This document shows positions 18,617 through 25,993 of a stretch of DNA of 42,973 bases, one piece after another; the stretch's first letter is position 1, and each line of letters begins with the position of its first letter. The position numbers and the translations under genes were made by a program. Where the stretch lies: contig CAKZOO010000163.1 of assembly GCA_937136455.1 (NCBI GenBank), positions 1 to 42,973 on the forward strand, given 5' to 3'. The notes beneath the pieces were generated by a model. It searched no databases. It was given only the letters and a program-made list of their open reading frames with translations, and was not told the DNA's origin. The stretch comes from an uncultured Flavobacteriaceae bacterium (GTDB lineage Bacteria; Bacteroidota; Bacteroidia; Flavobacteriales; Flavobacteriaceae).

Positions 18617-18636
18617 GAAGGAGCCGAAGCCCCTTC
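18617..18636 (-). other. intercistronic RNA hairpin with UUCG loop
   Basis: Between the capsid gene and the next gene, the minus-strand RNA folds as GAAGGGGC, UUCG loop, GCUCCUUC. It forms 8 bp with one G-U pair, which is only a mismatch on the plus strand, so the structure belongs to the leftward transcript. C(UUCG)G is an exceptionally stable tetraloop. No U-tract follows, so I read it as an mRNA stabiliser or partial attenuator setting the capsid to downstream ratio, not as a full terminator. Confidence 0.65.
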
Positions 18637-18641
18637 TTTAA

Positions 18642-19598
18642 TTAAACTTCTTTACAAAGAACTTCGATAACCTGTACTTCTTCCATACGAGTAGAACCCA
18701 TAGTTAATGAAGCATATACTTGGTTACTGTAGTGTTTTCCTGGAAGTTCCGTTACTCTACCGTTTACTTCTTTACCTAGGGCACAAAGTACCGCTGAGTT
18801 AGGCTTGAAAGCAATACATCTTCTACCTTCACCTGCAGCTAGAGTAGCGTCACCACCTGCATCGATTTTACCCGTAGCAGACTCATATACGATAGCAGCA
18901 TCGTTGAAAGGAAGTAGTTCAGTAGATACGAACATGAACCCCATGAAAGTATCAGTTTCACCATTTACTAGGGCCCTTACTGTGTTGAAGTCAGCAGAAG
19001 TAACTTCAGTAGTTCCTAGTAAGTCATCTGCTTGTTGAGCAGCGTAAGTGAAAATCCACTTTTCGTTTTTACCCATAGCTTCTGACTGTTTAGCTTTCTT
19101 TCTAACAGCTCTTAGCGTAGGGATATTTAGTAGTGAACCTGTAAGCTCACCTGCTACGAAAGCAACAACTTTTTGTGTGTCTGGTAAAGCAATTACTTGC
19201 GTACCTTTCTTACCACCAAAAGCATTACCTAGTAGTCCTTCGATTACGATTTCGTCCATGTCTCTACCTAGAGCCATTGACATTGCCTTAGCATATTCGT
19301 TTTCTGGGTCCATGATAGTTCTTAACTTATCAGCGTCATCTACCATATCGGCTTGGTATAGGTCTTCCATAGTAACCATACGTCTACTATGTGGAGTGTC
19401 ATCATACACAACATCAGAGTGTCTACCCTGTTTCTTGCGAGATTTACCTCTTACACCAATTCTATCCCAGAATTTTGACTCAGCCTCCTGAGTTTCCATT
19501 CTACAATGTACTCTTAATCTTGAACCGTCTTGCTGTGCTAGGTGGAATACATTCGCCGAGAAAGCATCTACCATAGACGTAGTAATTTGTTGTGACAT
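18642..19598 (-). CDS. major capsid protein
   Basis: 318 residues, with AGGAG 7 nt before the ATG at 19598. The N-terminus (SQQITTSMVDAFSANVFHLA) leads to a VRGKSRKKQGRHSDV / DDTPHSRRMVTMEDLYQAD block. It is followed by DADKLRTIMDPENEYAKAM, ALGRDMDEIVIEGLLG, TSADFNTVRALVNGETDTFM and GKHYSNQVYASLTMGSTRME. This pattern and length belong to the podovirus HK97-fold capsid family often called phage capsid 2. It is served by its own promoter and leader upstream (19728..19757), separate from the scaffold and portal transcript, as expected for the most abundant virion protein. Confidence 0.9.
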   Translation of the reverse strand: MSQQITTSMVDAFSANVFHLAQQDGSRLRVHCRMETQEAESKFWDRIGVRGKSRKKQGRHSDVVYDDTPHSRRMVTMEDLYQADMVDDADKLRTIMDPENEYAKAMSMALGRDMDEIVIEGLLGNAFGGKKGTQVIALPDTQKVVAFVAGELTGSLLNIPTLRAVRKKAKQSEAMGKNEKWIFTYAAQQADDLLGTTEVTSADFNTVRALVNGETDTFMGFMFVSTELLPFNDAAIVYESATGKIDAGGDATLAAGEGRRCIAFKPNSAVLCALGKEVNGRVTELPGKHYSNQVYASLTMGSTRMEEVQVIEVLCKEV

Positions 19599-19727
19599 AT
19601 TTTTTCTCCTGATAAAAAAATCACGTTAATAAATTTCTTGTCGAATTTGGTAATCCTCTAGACAGAGGGCCCATCTAGCAAACATTTTTGAAGGGGCCGA
19701 ACGGTAATCCCATGTTCACTTAATTTC
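19599..19727 (-). promoter_or_regulatory. structured capsid mRNA leader
   Basis: About 120 nt separate the inferred transcription start (near 19721) from the capsid ATG. On the minus strand the leader contains overlapping small inverted repeats around 19653-19675 (CTAGA ... TCTAG with an 11-nt loop, and an alternative CCTCT ... AGAGG) and ends in a purine-rich AGGAG plus A-run before the start. Such leaders often stabilise highly expressed capsid messages. No reading frame is supported here. Confidence 0.45.
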
Positions 19728-19757
19728 ATTGTAAATATAATTACCTACTCGTGTCAA
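19728..19757 (-). promoter_or_regulatory. sigma70-type promoter for the capsid operon
   Basis: On the minus strand, TTGACA (19757..19752) is followed after 18 bp by TACAAT (19733..19728), 6/6 and 5/6 matches to the consensus. The -35 box directly abuts the U-tract of the preceding terminator, so transcription of the scaffold group is ended and restarted at the capsid gene. Downstream genes to the end of the leftward arm would depend on this promoter. Confidence 0.75.
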
Positions 19758-19760
19758 ATA

Positions 19761-19786
19761 AAAAAAGCCCATATTTCTATGGGCTT
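19761..19786 (-). terminator. rho-independent terminator after scaffold
   Basis: On the minus strand the stem AAGCCCATA / TATGGGCTT has a 4-nt loop and is followed by TTTTTTATTT. The T-tract lies only on the minus strand side, so it ends the leftward terminase-portal-scaffold transcript about 36 nt after the scaffold stop. Confidence 0.85.
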
Positions 19787-19821
19787 GGTGAGAAAGATAT
19801 TAAACTCATCCGAGATTAATA

Positions 19822-20739
19822 TTATGACCTACCCTTACGGTAGTCTTGTAGCTTTAACATTTTCTTTACTGCATCGTTATGGCCAGGGTGTGATTTATTC
19901 CAGTATGCGTGTTTTCTATCGGCCATAATTTCATTAATCTCAATAGTCGCATCTTCTGGTGTCATACCAGTTGAAGGAGTTGAGTCACCTTTAAAACCAT
20001 CTTCACTAAATACTTTCTTACCGATAGCTGTTAGTGCTTTGATGACTGCAGGGTTACTTCCGATTCTTGGGTCTTTAAGTGCTTCCATTACTGAATCATC
20101 AGCAACTACTTCTGTCAGAACTCTTTGAGCTAGACCTAAGTTAGATTGATAACCTGCACCCCATTCCGTCTGAAGTCCTTCAAGCCCTGCTTTAATTTCT
20201 GCTGCCGTTTGCTCAGTACTTGCGTTCGCAGAAGTCTTTACGTGTTCTTCCATGAAGTCCATCATCTTCTGAGCTTGTCCAGCAGGAAGTCTATTTTCTC
20301 TAGCTAACTTCTTGAAATTAGCTACAACTTCATCAGAAAGTAAAGATTCTTCACCTTTATTAAGAGAGTACTTCTCTTCGTCTAGTTCATAACCTAACTT
20401 CGCGTGGAAGTTATCTAGTTCTTCTGCCGTAGCGTGTTCGCCAGGAATAGTAATCTTATCTACACCGATTTGTTTTTTAGTGTGAACGTAAGATTTCATT
20501 ACGTTAGCGAAATTGATTACACCTGATTCTTTGTCTACAAAAGGCTTAAGTGATGGCTCTGCTGCGAGTCCATTATCAAAACCTTCTGGCCATTTAACCT
20601 CAAGACCATCATATAGGTCTACTGGTGGGTCTCCTGCAGGAGGGTCATTCGGTGGTGGGTCATTTGATGGAGGTGTACCACCACCTGCTAGTGCTGAATC
20701 TGGTTCACCTTCTAATAGTAAATGTCTAAAAAAATTCAT
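19822..20739 (-). CDS. scaffolding protein
   Basis: 305 residues, with AGGAG 8 nt before the ATG at 20739; the start overlaps the upstream gene as ATGA. The N-terminus has a Pro-rich low-complexity linker (PPSNDPPPNDPPAGDPP). A charged helical body follows (MDFMEEHVKTSANAS, EIKAGLEGLQTEWGAGY), and the C-terminus is basic and helical (HNDAVKKMLKLQDYRKGRS), the part that usually binds capsid protein. Its location between portal and capsid and its acidic, helical composition are diagnostic for podovirus scaffolds. It would be lost from the mature head. It is followed by a terminator, so it is transcribed separately from the capsid. Confidence 0.85.
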   Translation of the reverse strand: MNFFRHLLLEGEPDSALAGGGTPPSNDPPPNDPPAGDPPVDLYDGLEVKWPEGFDNGLAAEPSLKPFVDKESGVINFANVMKSYVHTKKQIGVDKITIPGEHATAEELDNFHAKLGYELDEEKYSLNKGEESLLSDEVVANFKKLARENRLPAGQAQKMMDFMEEHVKTSANASTEQTAAEIKAGLEGLQTEWGAGYQSNLGLAQRVLTEVVADDSVMEALKDPRIGSNPAVIKALTAIGKKVFSEDGFKGDSTPSTGMTPEDATIEINEIMADRKHAYWNKSHPGHNDAVKKMLKLQDYRKGRS

Positions 20740-21014
20740 AATTGAAACTCCTCATTACTTTGGCTCTGCTCTAATATCTCCAGAAATTTCTCTGGTTTCA
20801 TTTTTACTTGTTGGATAATTCTGGTAACTACCGATTTGGCTCCATCGTTGAAGGCCATCTCTAAACCAGACTCGATTTGCCTAGTAGTATTTAATGAAGG
20901 TGCCATTAAACCCGTAGACTTAATAAGATCGAGAAGGACGATCTTTCCATCGTCCGACTCGAATATTTTTTCATATGCTGCTTTTACTTTCTTAGCTTGC
21001 GTTTCCCTGGCCAT
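20736..21014 (-). CDS. Bbp19-like small phage protein
   Basis: 92 residues from the ATG at 21014, which has AGAGG 6 nt upstream; an ATG two codons earlier touches that site. The pattern AAYEKIFESDDGKIVLLDLI, followed by the RQIESGLEMAFNDGAKSVV segment, resembles the Bbp19-like family found between portal and scaffold in many podophages. Its role is unknown and its size is as expected. It overlaps the portal gene by 23 nt and the scaffold gene by 4 nt, so the three are translationally coupled. It is likely a virion or assembly cofactor. Confidence 0.7.
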   Translation of the reverse strand: MARETQAKKVKAAYEKIFESDDGKIVLLDLIKSTGLMAPSLNTTRQIESGLEMAFNDGAKSVVTRIIQQVKMKPEKFLEILEQSQSNEEFQL

Positions 21015-22635
21015 TGGCATCCTCTAATGTTTTAACAGTTTGAGCATCTTGATTAGATTGCTCTGATTGCTGTTGTGCTCGTATTGCTTCTGCTCTGTCT
21101 TTTCTTATCTTATCTACATCTGCCTTAGAACGCAAGATATCTGGGTCAACATTATAAGTAGTGAAGTTCTTCTGAAGTAACTTATCACCATCGATATTGT
21201 CCATAACTTCTGGTTGAGAACCTACAACGAAAGCTGTTGAGTTAATAGCTCTAACAATATTCTCTGACTGAGCGATCATCTGAGCCTGAGCAATAGTAGA
21301 ACGATAAACAATATTTAGAGTAAAGTCGTCACCTTTTTCGGCTAGTTTCGCAGGTAGTTCATCATAAACCCCTCTCTTACCGCAGATGAAAACTGTTCTA
21401 TCGATAATAGGTTTAAGTAGTTCTGTATCCATACGACCAAGTTGAGGACCTAAATGTCTTAGGTTTTCATCTCTTCTCTGAAGAGTTTCAGTCGCAGTCA
21501 TTCTGTCCTGTAAAGGAAGAACTAACTTATCTAACATAAAGTGTTCTCTAATAGAGTTATGTACGTCCTGTAGTAGGTCTAGACCTAGTTGAGGATTACC
21601 TCCAGTAAAGATTGGCTCAAGTCTATCTTTAGAACCTGACCTATAGTAGTTCATACCGAAAGGCTTGAACTGAGTAGGTGTTAAGAAACCGTTATCAGGA
21701 CCTTGCATAGGTGGTGCAATAGTAAGTTGGGCTCCTTGAATAGTTACCTTCTTCATACCATTGGCCATCTTAATATCTGCTAGAGTCTTCATAGCAGGAG
21801 AACGACCGTACGTTTCTTTATTGATCTTAGACGATCTAGGTGTAGCGTAAGGCCATACTTCAAAACCTGACTCTCTAAGAATCATCCCGTTCTTCTTAAG
21901 AATATGGATTGAAGCGATAGGGAATCCTTTGGACCCCACCTGCCCATTCATCTCAGCTTTAGTTCTCTTAGATACCTGCTGAATAATCTTAAACTTAGTA
22001 TTTGGGTTAGCCTTGAGTGAGTCTTCGATAAACTTCTGAGCTTCGTCGTCCATCGTATCTTCATACTCCATCATCACCTGACGACCATCGAACTCGAACT
22101 CTCTAGATACAAAATCGATTCGACCTTTATTATTTGGTCTTAGTACTACTTCGTAGATAGGCTCTGAGTAATATCTTACGATATCGTCCTCATCCTCTTC
22201 GATTCTCATTGAAGCTGTACCGATAGACCCAAGGTCTTGATATACTTCGTGAATCTCAGTCTGGAAGTTCGATTGGTTCATAGTGCTGATAGTTTTGATA
22301 GTTGAATCAAATAGCCATTTCTTAACTTCCTCGTCGTTATCTAGTTCTTCATCTCCAGTAGAGAGACCAAACCAGATAATACTTGGGTTAGTTAACATAC
22401 CGTGGAGGGCTGACGAAAGGTCATCATTAGCTTTGATCGCTTTAGTATCGAATAGAACATTAGTTTTCTTCTCACCATTTACAGCTTGACCATATACGTC
22501 ATCTTTTCTAGGAATAACGTATTTAGCTACTTCGTCCCAATGTCCGTCCCAAGTAGTTCTATCATTCTTAAGTTGTTCATGAAGCTTTACAGCTCGAACC
22601 CCTTTCTCATTGTTGTCGTTTGTCTGTACGCCCAT
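20992..22635 (-). CDS. portal (head-to-tail connector) protein
   Basis: 547 residues. The ATG at 22635 lies within the preceding small gene, with AGGAG 9 nt upstream. Typical T7-type portal features are visible: KLHEQLKNDRTTWDGHWDEV and YVIPRKDD near the start, LTNPSIIWFGLSTGDEELD, MRIEEDEDD, RSSKINKETYGRSPAMKTL, then the LVLPLQDRMTATETLQRR / LGPQLGRMDTELLKPIIDR block. Length agrees with the family (about 500-560). It forms the dodecameric vertex through which TerL packages DNA. The Gln-rich C-terminus overlaps the Bbp19-like gene. Confidence 0.9.
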   Translation of the reverse strand: MGVQTNDNNEKGVRAVKLHEQLKNDRTTWDGHWDEVAKYVIPRKDDVYGQAVNGEKKTNVLFDTKAIKANDDLSSALHGMLTNPSIIWFGLSTGDEELDNDEEVKKWLFDSTIKTISTMNQSNFQTEIHEVYQDLGSIGTASMRIEEDEDDIVRYYSEPIYEVVLRPNNKGRIDFVSREFEFDGRQVMMEYEDTMDDEAQKFIEDSLKANPNTKFKIIQQVSKRTKAEMNGQVGSKGFPIASIHILKKNGMILRESGFEVWPYATPRSSKINKETYGRSPAMKTLADIKMANGMKKVTIQGAQLTIAPPMQGPDNGFLTPTQFKPFGMNYYRSGSKDRLEPIFTGGNPQLGLDLLQDVHNSIREHFMLDKLVLPLQDRMTATETLQRRDENLRHLGPQLGRMDTELLKPIIDRTVFICGKRGVYDELPAKLAEKGDDFTLNIVYRSTIAQAQMIAQSENIVRAINSTAFVVGSQPEVMDNIDGDKLLQKNFTTYNVDPDILRSKADVDKIRKDRAEAIRAQQQSEQSNQDAQTVKTLEDANGQGNAS

Positions 22636-22786
22636 TGACGAGAACTCCTATTTTGCTAATCATTTCTGATGTGTTGTCTTGCATTGAAGGGTCAGCAACA
22701 AGTACCGAAGTAGTCAGAGCTTTAATCTTCTTAAGCTCGTCTTTCAATCTTTTAGCTGATTCCTGATTATGGAGTGGTGAAGCCAT
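22607..22786 (-). CDS. 59-residue unknown protein overlapping portal
   Basis: The reading frame starts at 22786, 2 nt after the upstream stop, and ends 29 nt inside the portal gene. It reads MASPLHNQESAKRLKDELKK, then ALTTSVLVADPSMQDNTSEM, and ends GRTDKRQQ. Without it the 150-nt stretch between two tightly packed late genes would be empty, which is unusual in this operon. The ribosome site is weak, consistent with translational coupling. The helical, charged N-terminus is like small proteins at this position in other podophages. No family is recognised. Confidence 0.65.
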   Translation of the reverse strand: MASPLHNQESAKRLKDELKKIKALTTSVLVADPSMQDNTSEMISKIGVLVNGRTDKRQQ

Positions 22787-22788
22787 TG

Positions 22789-23142
22789 CTACACCAATGC
22801 CGAGAATACAGATGCTTCATTAGCTGAAACTAAAGCGGAACCTCCTGCTAAAGTCTGAGCTGCTACTCCTGCACTCTTTTGTTTCTTAGACTTTAAAGAC
22901 TCAACAACTGTATTGATCTGAGTATCTAGATCGGAAATCCCCGAAGTTAGGGCCGATGATCTATCTCTAAGGTCTTGTATTTTCTTCTTTCTCTCCCCAC
23001 CAAATAGCAGAGAGTCGGGAGATAAATCTGGACGAAACGAATCACCTCTCATAGCGTTACTTTCTCCAACCAGTTTATTTCTACGGTCAATTAAATTTTG
23101 TAATTCTGGAGTTACTGTAACCCCTCTAAATTCTTGAGCCAT
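22789..23142 (-). CDS. small helical late protein
   Basis: 117 residues, with AAGGAGG before the ATG at 23142. It has a predicted coiled coil (ELQNLIDRRNKLVGES; KKIQDLRDRSSALTSGI; DTQINTVVESLKSKK) and an Ala/Gly/Ser-rich C-terminus (AAQTLAGGSALVSANEAS). It contains an LLFGGERKKKI motif that I cannot place. Lying between TerL and portal, it could be a minor head protein or packaging cofactor. No catalytic residues or membrane segment are evident. Confidence 0.65.
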   Translation of the reverse strand: MAQEFRGVTVTPELQNLIDRRNKLVGESNAMRGDSFRPDLSPDSLLFGGERKKKIQDLRDRSSALTSGISDLDTQINTVVESLKSKKQKSAGVAAQTLAGGSALVSANEASVFSALV

Positions 23143-23152
23143 AAAACCCTCC

Positions 23153-24499
23153 TTACCAATCTAGTATATTGTAATTACTTTCGACTTGCCTTGGCAAATC
23201 TCTAACTCTTCCCATTCTACCAGAACCGAAGCCAGGTTGATAGTCTACCGCGAAATACCTAAACGCATCCGACCCGTGTGATGCCCAATTGTGTAGCGGT
23301 TTTTCCGCGTAGACCTTGAGCTTCGCGTCCCACTTTCTCTCATAAGCTGCGAGTGCTTTAATTCCATCAGAACATTTCTCTCGGTCAAACCAACACTTCG
23401 GAAGTATTTGCCTAACTGCGTGTATATCTTCTGCCACGTTCTTAGACTTGGGGAGGATTTCAATGTCGTCCAATCCACACTCCCTGAGAAATTCGGTCCT
23501 AGTACGTCCAGTAGATAGTTCATGGTGTTCAGCATCGTGAGGAAGTTTATGAGCAGAGTACCTATAAGGTCGCTTATTAACTTCTTCGACATAGTACTCC
23601 AGACCCTTTCCGTGTTCTTCAAGGTATTCGATGACATGAATCTCCCTCCCGCATTCTTGAACAAACCATATAGAAGTCGAGTCATTAAACCCTAGGTCCC
23701 AATATGTTACTACTGGAATAGCAGGGTCATACGGTACGTTAGTGATTTGACCATTTCTTCTAAGGTCGTCAATATATCTCTGGTAGTATTTACCAGATGG
23801 TGCAGCATTAAAGTCACACAAGTACTCCTGACGAAAAGCTTCATCAGACATTGTGGCCTTAAGCATCTTTAATTCTTTCTCATTTATAATCCCAGAATCT
23901 AGAGCAGAGACTAAAGTAGTGTACCAATCTTCTGGATTATCTAGGGCGAAATCGTAGATTTCCTTAAACGCGTTCTCACCTTTAGGAGTCCCGATAATGA
24001 TTTCCCAACCTTCTCTATCTGATAGAGTTGGAAGTAGAACCTTATCACGAACATCTGGGTGCATATCAGCGTATTCATCTAGAGCATATCCGTCTAGATA
24101 TAACCCCCTCATAGCGTCAAAGTTCTCAGCACCGAATAGATAAATCGTACACTTACCTCTAGGGTGAGGGAAAGTAACTCTCAGTTTCGATTCATTAAAC
24201 TTAACTCCAGGAATATCTTTTAAGTAATCCTTGAAGTACTGCCAAGCAATATTCTCAACTTGAGAACGAGTAGTGGCAACATATGCAAATTGCGGATTCA
24301 TTAAAGGTCGTCCCGTTAAAGGACATAACTTATCGAACTTGATAGCTTTGTTAATCAGATGATTAACGGTAAATACGGTCTTACCACCTCGACGGTGGAA
24401 GACCAGTACATTATGGCGTTTGGCTTGCAAGTGTGCATAAGCCTGCCAATCTCTAGGGATATACCCTGTCGAAATCTTTTTTACTTTTGGTTCAGCCAT
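23153..24499 (-). CDS. terL: terminase large subunit
   Basis: 448 residues; the start at 24499 overlaps the upstream stop (TAATG). ATPase motifs: the Walker A variant HRRGGKT at residues 35-41, Walker B YALDEYAD with D141-E142, and the coupling motif IIGTPKG at about 168-174. Nuclease motifs: TYWDLGFNDS with D268, and the C-terminal HGSDAFRYFA. Together these give the complete two-domain packaging motor that cuts and translocates DNA through the portal. Length is normal. The small subunit is not adjacent; it is encoded about 6 kb away at 30376..30837. Confidence 0.93.
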   Translation of the reverse strand: MAEPKVKKISTGYIPRDWQAYAHLQAKRHNVLVFHRRGGKTVFTVNHLINKAIKFDKLCPLTGRPLMNPQFAYVATTRSQVENIAWQYFKDYLKDIPGVKFNESKLRVTFPHPRGKCTIYLFGAENFDAMRGLYLDGYALDEYADMHPDVRDKVLLPTLSDREGWEIIIGTPKGENAFKEIYDFALDNPEDWYTTLVSALDSGIINEKELKMLKATMSDEAFRQEYLCDFNAAPSGKYYQRYIDDLRRNGQITNVPYDPAIPVVTYWDLGFNDSTSIWFVQECGREIHVIEYLEEHGKGLEYYVEEVNKRPYRYSAHKLPHDAEHHELSTGRTRTEFLRECGLDDIEILPKSKNVAEDIHAVRQILPKCWFDREKCSDGIKALAAYERKWDAKLKVYAEKPLHNWASHGSDAFRYFAVDYQPGFGSGRMGRVRDLPRQVESNYNILDW

Positions 24500-24717
24500 T
24501 AGTTTTGATACTTAATCACCTCAGTATGGTGATCTGGGTGAGAGGCTACTGCTTTAGTTCCGAAAAACATAGCTTCTTCAATTTTAGTCTTAAAGATAGA
24601 TTTCTCTCTACCTTCTGGCATTCTATCAAGTATGAACTCCATACAGTCGTTCATAGCGAACTTAATATCTTTAACTGCCTCGAAACCTTTTTCATTAAGT
24701 TTATGTGTATCAAACAT
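24499..24717 (-). CDS. Acb2/Tad1-hairpin-like protein, candidate anti-CBASS sponge
   Basis: 72 residues, with GAGG 7 nt before the ATG at 24717. The sequence reads as one helical hairpin: EKGFEAVKDIKFAMNDCMEF, then ILDRMPEGREKSIFKTKIEE, then AMFFGTKAVASHPDHH. The P-x-GRE-x-S-x-x-x-TK-x-EEA core is what I recognise from small phage proteins of the Acb2/Tad1 hairpin family. Members bind cyclic oligonucleotides or cyclic ADP-ribose derivatives and so blunt CBASS or Thoeris defence. It sits in a leftward operon immediately before TerL. An alternative is an unrelated small helical packaging factor. Confidence 0.65.
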   Translation of the reverse strand: MFDTHKLNEKGFEAVKDIKFAMNDCMEFILDRMPEGREKSIFKTKIEEAMFFGTKAVASHPDHHTEVIKYQN

Positions 24718-25055
24718 TATAGAGCCTCCGATTCATCTTCAAGTTTAAGAAGCTTGATAATCTTATCTTGCATCTTAACCTTGTCTTTAACATTACCGAT
24801 CTTAAGATTGTTCTCTTCTGCAAGAACTCTTAACTCTTGTGGCTCCATAGCTCTGATTAGTTCAATAGTAATCTCAGCAGTAATAGAATCATTTGCTTGA
24901 GTAGATTGCCCTGTACTTGGCTCTGGTTTTGTCTCTGTCGGAACTACTGTAGGTTTTTCCTGAGATTTTGATGGTGTCTTCGGAGCTTCTTTCTTGAACG
25001 TCATTTCTGTCATTCCGTTTGGTCCTAGTACTGTTCTTGTGAATGTCTCTGACAT
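24717..25055 (-). CDS. protein with C-terminal SAP/Rho-N-like motif
   Basis: 112 residues, with AGAGG 6 nt before the ATG at 25055. Residues 20-55 are a Pro/Thr/Glu/Lys linker. Residues about 66-105 (MEPQELRVLAEENNLKIGNV, then KVKMQDKIIKLL) match the two-helix pattern of SAP and Rho-N-like modules, which bind nucleic acid. The acidic end is LEDESEAL. The first half overlaps another gene out of frame (to 24889). It is co-transcribed with the Acb2-like gene and TerL; a packaging or DNA-binding accessory role is inferred. Confidence 0.65.
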   Translation of the reverse strand: MSETFTRTVLGPNGMTEMTFKKEAPKTPSKSQEKPTVVPTETKPEPSTGQSTQANDSITAEITIELIRAMEPQELRVLAEENNLKIGNVKDKVKMQDKIIKLLKLEDESEAL

Positions 25056-25167
25056 TAGATACCTCTTTGGTTGGTTGGTTTAACTGTTGCCTTAACTCTA
25101 CTACTTCTTTCTCTAATTGTTCAATACGTTTTAAATGATTAGTTATTTGTTTGAGTAAACTTTTCAT
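24889..25167 (-). CDS. coiled-coil protein translated from a leaderless start
   Basis: 92 residues from the ATG at 25167 (an earlier ATG at 25173 lies within 1 nt of the -10 box). Residues 3-35 form a heptad coiled coil (LLKQITNHLKRIEQLEKEVV); the rest is basic and serine-rich. No ribosome site precedes it. Instead, the A of the ATG falls exactly where the promoter at 25174..25202 predicts the transcript to begin. The last 167 nt overlap the next gene out of frame. The N-terminal half is the better supported part. A frameshift to the overlapping frame is an alternative reading. Confidence 0.55.
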   Translation of the reverse strand: MKSLLKQITNHLKRIEQLEKEVVELRQQLNQPTKEVSNVRDIHKNSTRTKRNDRNDVQERSSEDTIKISGKTYSSSDRDKTRAKYRAIYSSK

Positions 25168-25173
25168 GTTCAT

Positions 25174-25202
25174 AGTATATTGACTATTAGAACGAAATGC
25201 AA
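25174..25202 (-). promoter_or_regulatory. leftward promoter giving a leaderless late message
   Basis: On the minus strand, TTGCAT (25202..25197), 17 bp, TATACT (25179..25174). Six bases later is the A of an ATG (25167), so transcription should begin at the start codon. The same geometry occurs at 31313..31341. It drives the terminase-portal-scaffold arm to the terminator at 19761. Confidence 0.6.
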
Positions 25203-25281
25203 TAACCTGTATTCAGTGCGGTAGTCATACGCAATTCAAATATCCCATGCCCTACAACCCTTCTTTTTTAAGTTTCAATTT

Positions 25282-25330
25282 ATGACGCAAGACTATACAT
25301 TGTATAATGTAAAATGCTATTTTGAAATTT
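25282..25330 (+). repeat. copy 1 of a ~50-bp direct repeat with a dyad
   Basis: Identical to 31697..31727 over about 31 nt, beginning ATGACGCAAGACTATACATT, and similar for about 18 more. It contains the dyad TACATT-GTAT-AATGTA, which includes TATAAT. Same orientation as the other copy; both lie upstream of rightward genes. Confidence 0.85.
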
Positions 25331-25389
25331 AAAAAAGAAATTTTAGAGAGATACTAAAAAACAGTATCACACTATACAAACGCGACTGC

Positions 25390-25427
25390 GGTGCGTCTTT
25401 AGAGGCTGCCGAACAGGCTAAAGCATC
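25390..25427. other. strong hairpin in the control region
   Basis: The stem is formed by GGTG/CATC, a bulge, CTTTAG/CTAAAG and CTG/CAG around a CCGAA loop. An alternative pairing uses CTTTAGA with a second TCTAAAG at 25426..25432. There is no U-tract on either side, so it is not a terminator. It may be part of a regulatory RNA or the origin. Confidence 0.4.
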
Positions 25428-25570
25428 TAAAGTATAATACTCAGGTATCAATATGTCAAATCTCTAAATATCTAAAATTACAGTAATTACTAAAATAAAG
25501 TCACTAAAGGTTCAAGTATTGGTATCAATAAAATTTATAGGAAAGCTCTGTGGTCGATTCCAAATAGATT

Positions 25571-25619
25571 GGGTTCCGCTCCCCCACTCCCACTCCCACG
25601 TTGGGGCTCCCACCCCTAT
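25571..25619 (-). other. C-rich / G-rich strand-asymmetric block
   Basis: The plus strand is C-rich (CCCCCACTCCCACTCCCACG, then CCCACCCC). The minus strand has five G-runs of three to five bases within about 40 nt, fitting the pattern of a potential G-quadruplex in an otherwise AT-rich genome. A short CCCA-CGT-TGGG dyad sits inside. Confidence 0.55.
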
Positions 25620-25621
25620 CA

Positions 25622-25640
25622 TGTCCACTAGCGGTTGACA
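25622..25640. promoter_or_regulatory. operator copy 1
   Basis: TGTCCACTAGCGGTTGACA, a 7-5-7 dyad with one mismatch between arms. It shares 17 of 19 bases with the copy at 25705. Confidence 0.75.
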
Positions 25641-25704
25641 CTTTCAACGCCGATTCCCCCCATGATATCAATATGATAGACTAGAAAGGTGAGTAAAACA
25701 GGTA

Positions 25705-25723
25705 TGTCAACTAGTGGTTGACA
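25705..25723. promoter_or_regulatory. operator copy 2 (perfect dyad)
   Basis: TGTCAACTAGTGGTTGACA. The arms TGTCAAC and GTTGACA are perfect inverted repeats around TAGTG. There is no -10 box at the right distance on either strand, so it is a binding site rather than a promoter. Confidence 0.8.
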
Positions 25724-25993
25724 CTATAGAATTAGTGAATCTCTGGAGAGTTGTATTAAGGAGGTGGGTTTTCCGCTAAAAAACACATTCTGATAGATTT
25801 TCTTTATCAAAACAAGATATTTATAAACCCTTACTATATTCACGATTTTATTATTCTTTACACCATAGCACCATAAGTCTACCCACTCACAGTACGTCAC
25901 TACACTTGAGACATTTAGCACTTACCTAATTGTTATTATTTTATTTTTATCACCCTGTAATTATTACATTTAACACAATTATTTTTATTAAAG

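Larger units (their letters stand above)
25444..25678. repeat. three TATCAATA motifs (iteron-like)
   Basis: GGTATCAATA at 25444..25453 and 25521..25530, and GATATCAATATGATA at 25664..25678. All have the same orientation, spaced 77 and 143 bp. The third is a dyad (TATCA-ATA-TGATA). Iteron function is inference. Confidence 0.45.

Noticed and set aside
25303..25308. TATAAT in the ~50-bp repeats as an ordinary sigma70 promoter
   Set aside because: No -35-like hexamer at 16-18 bp in either copy; the conserved TGACGC lies 14 bp away. Better treated as a repeat/dyad until starts are mapped.
25718..25731. SP6-promoter-like TGACACTATAGAA at operator copy 2
   Set aside because: Thirteen bases match, but no single-subunit RNA polymerase gene is present, the match does not recur at other genes, and half of it is explained by the operator arm.
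25724..25921. 65-residue open frame on the minus strand in the control region
   Set aside because: It begins with GTG, has only a weak AGG site, and lies within repeated, dyad-rich DNA with no coding character; no neighbour couples to it.
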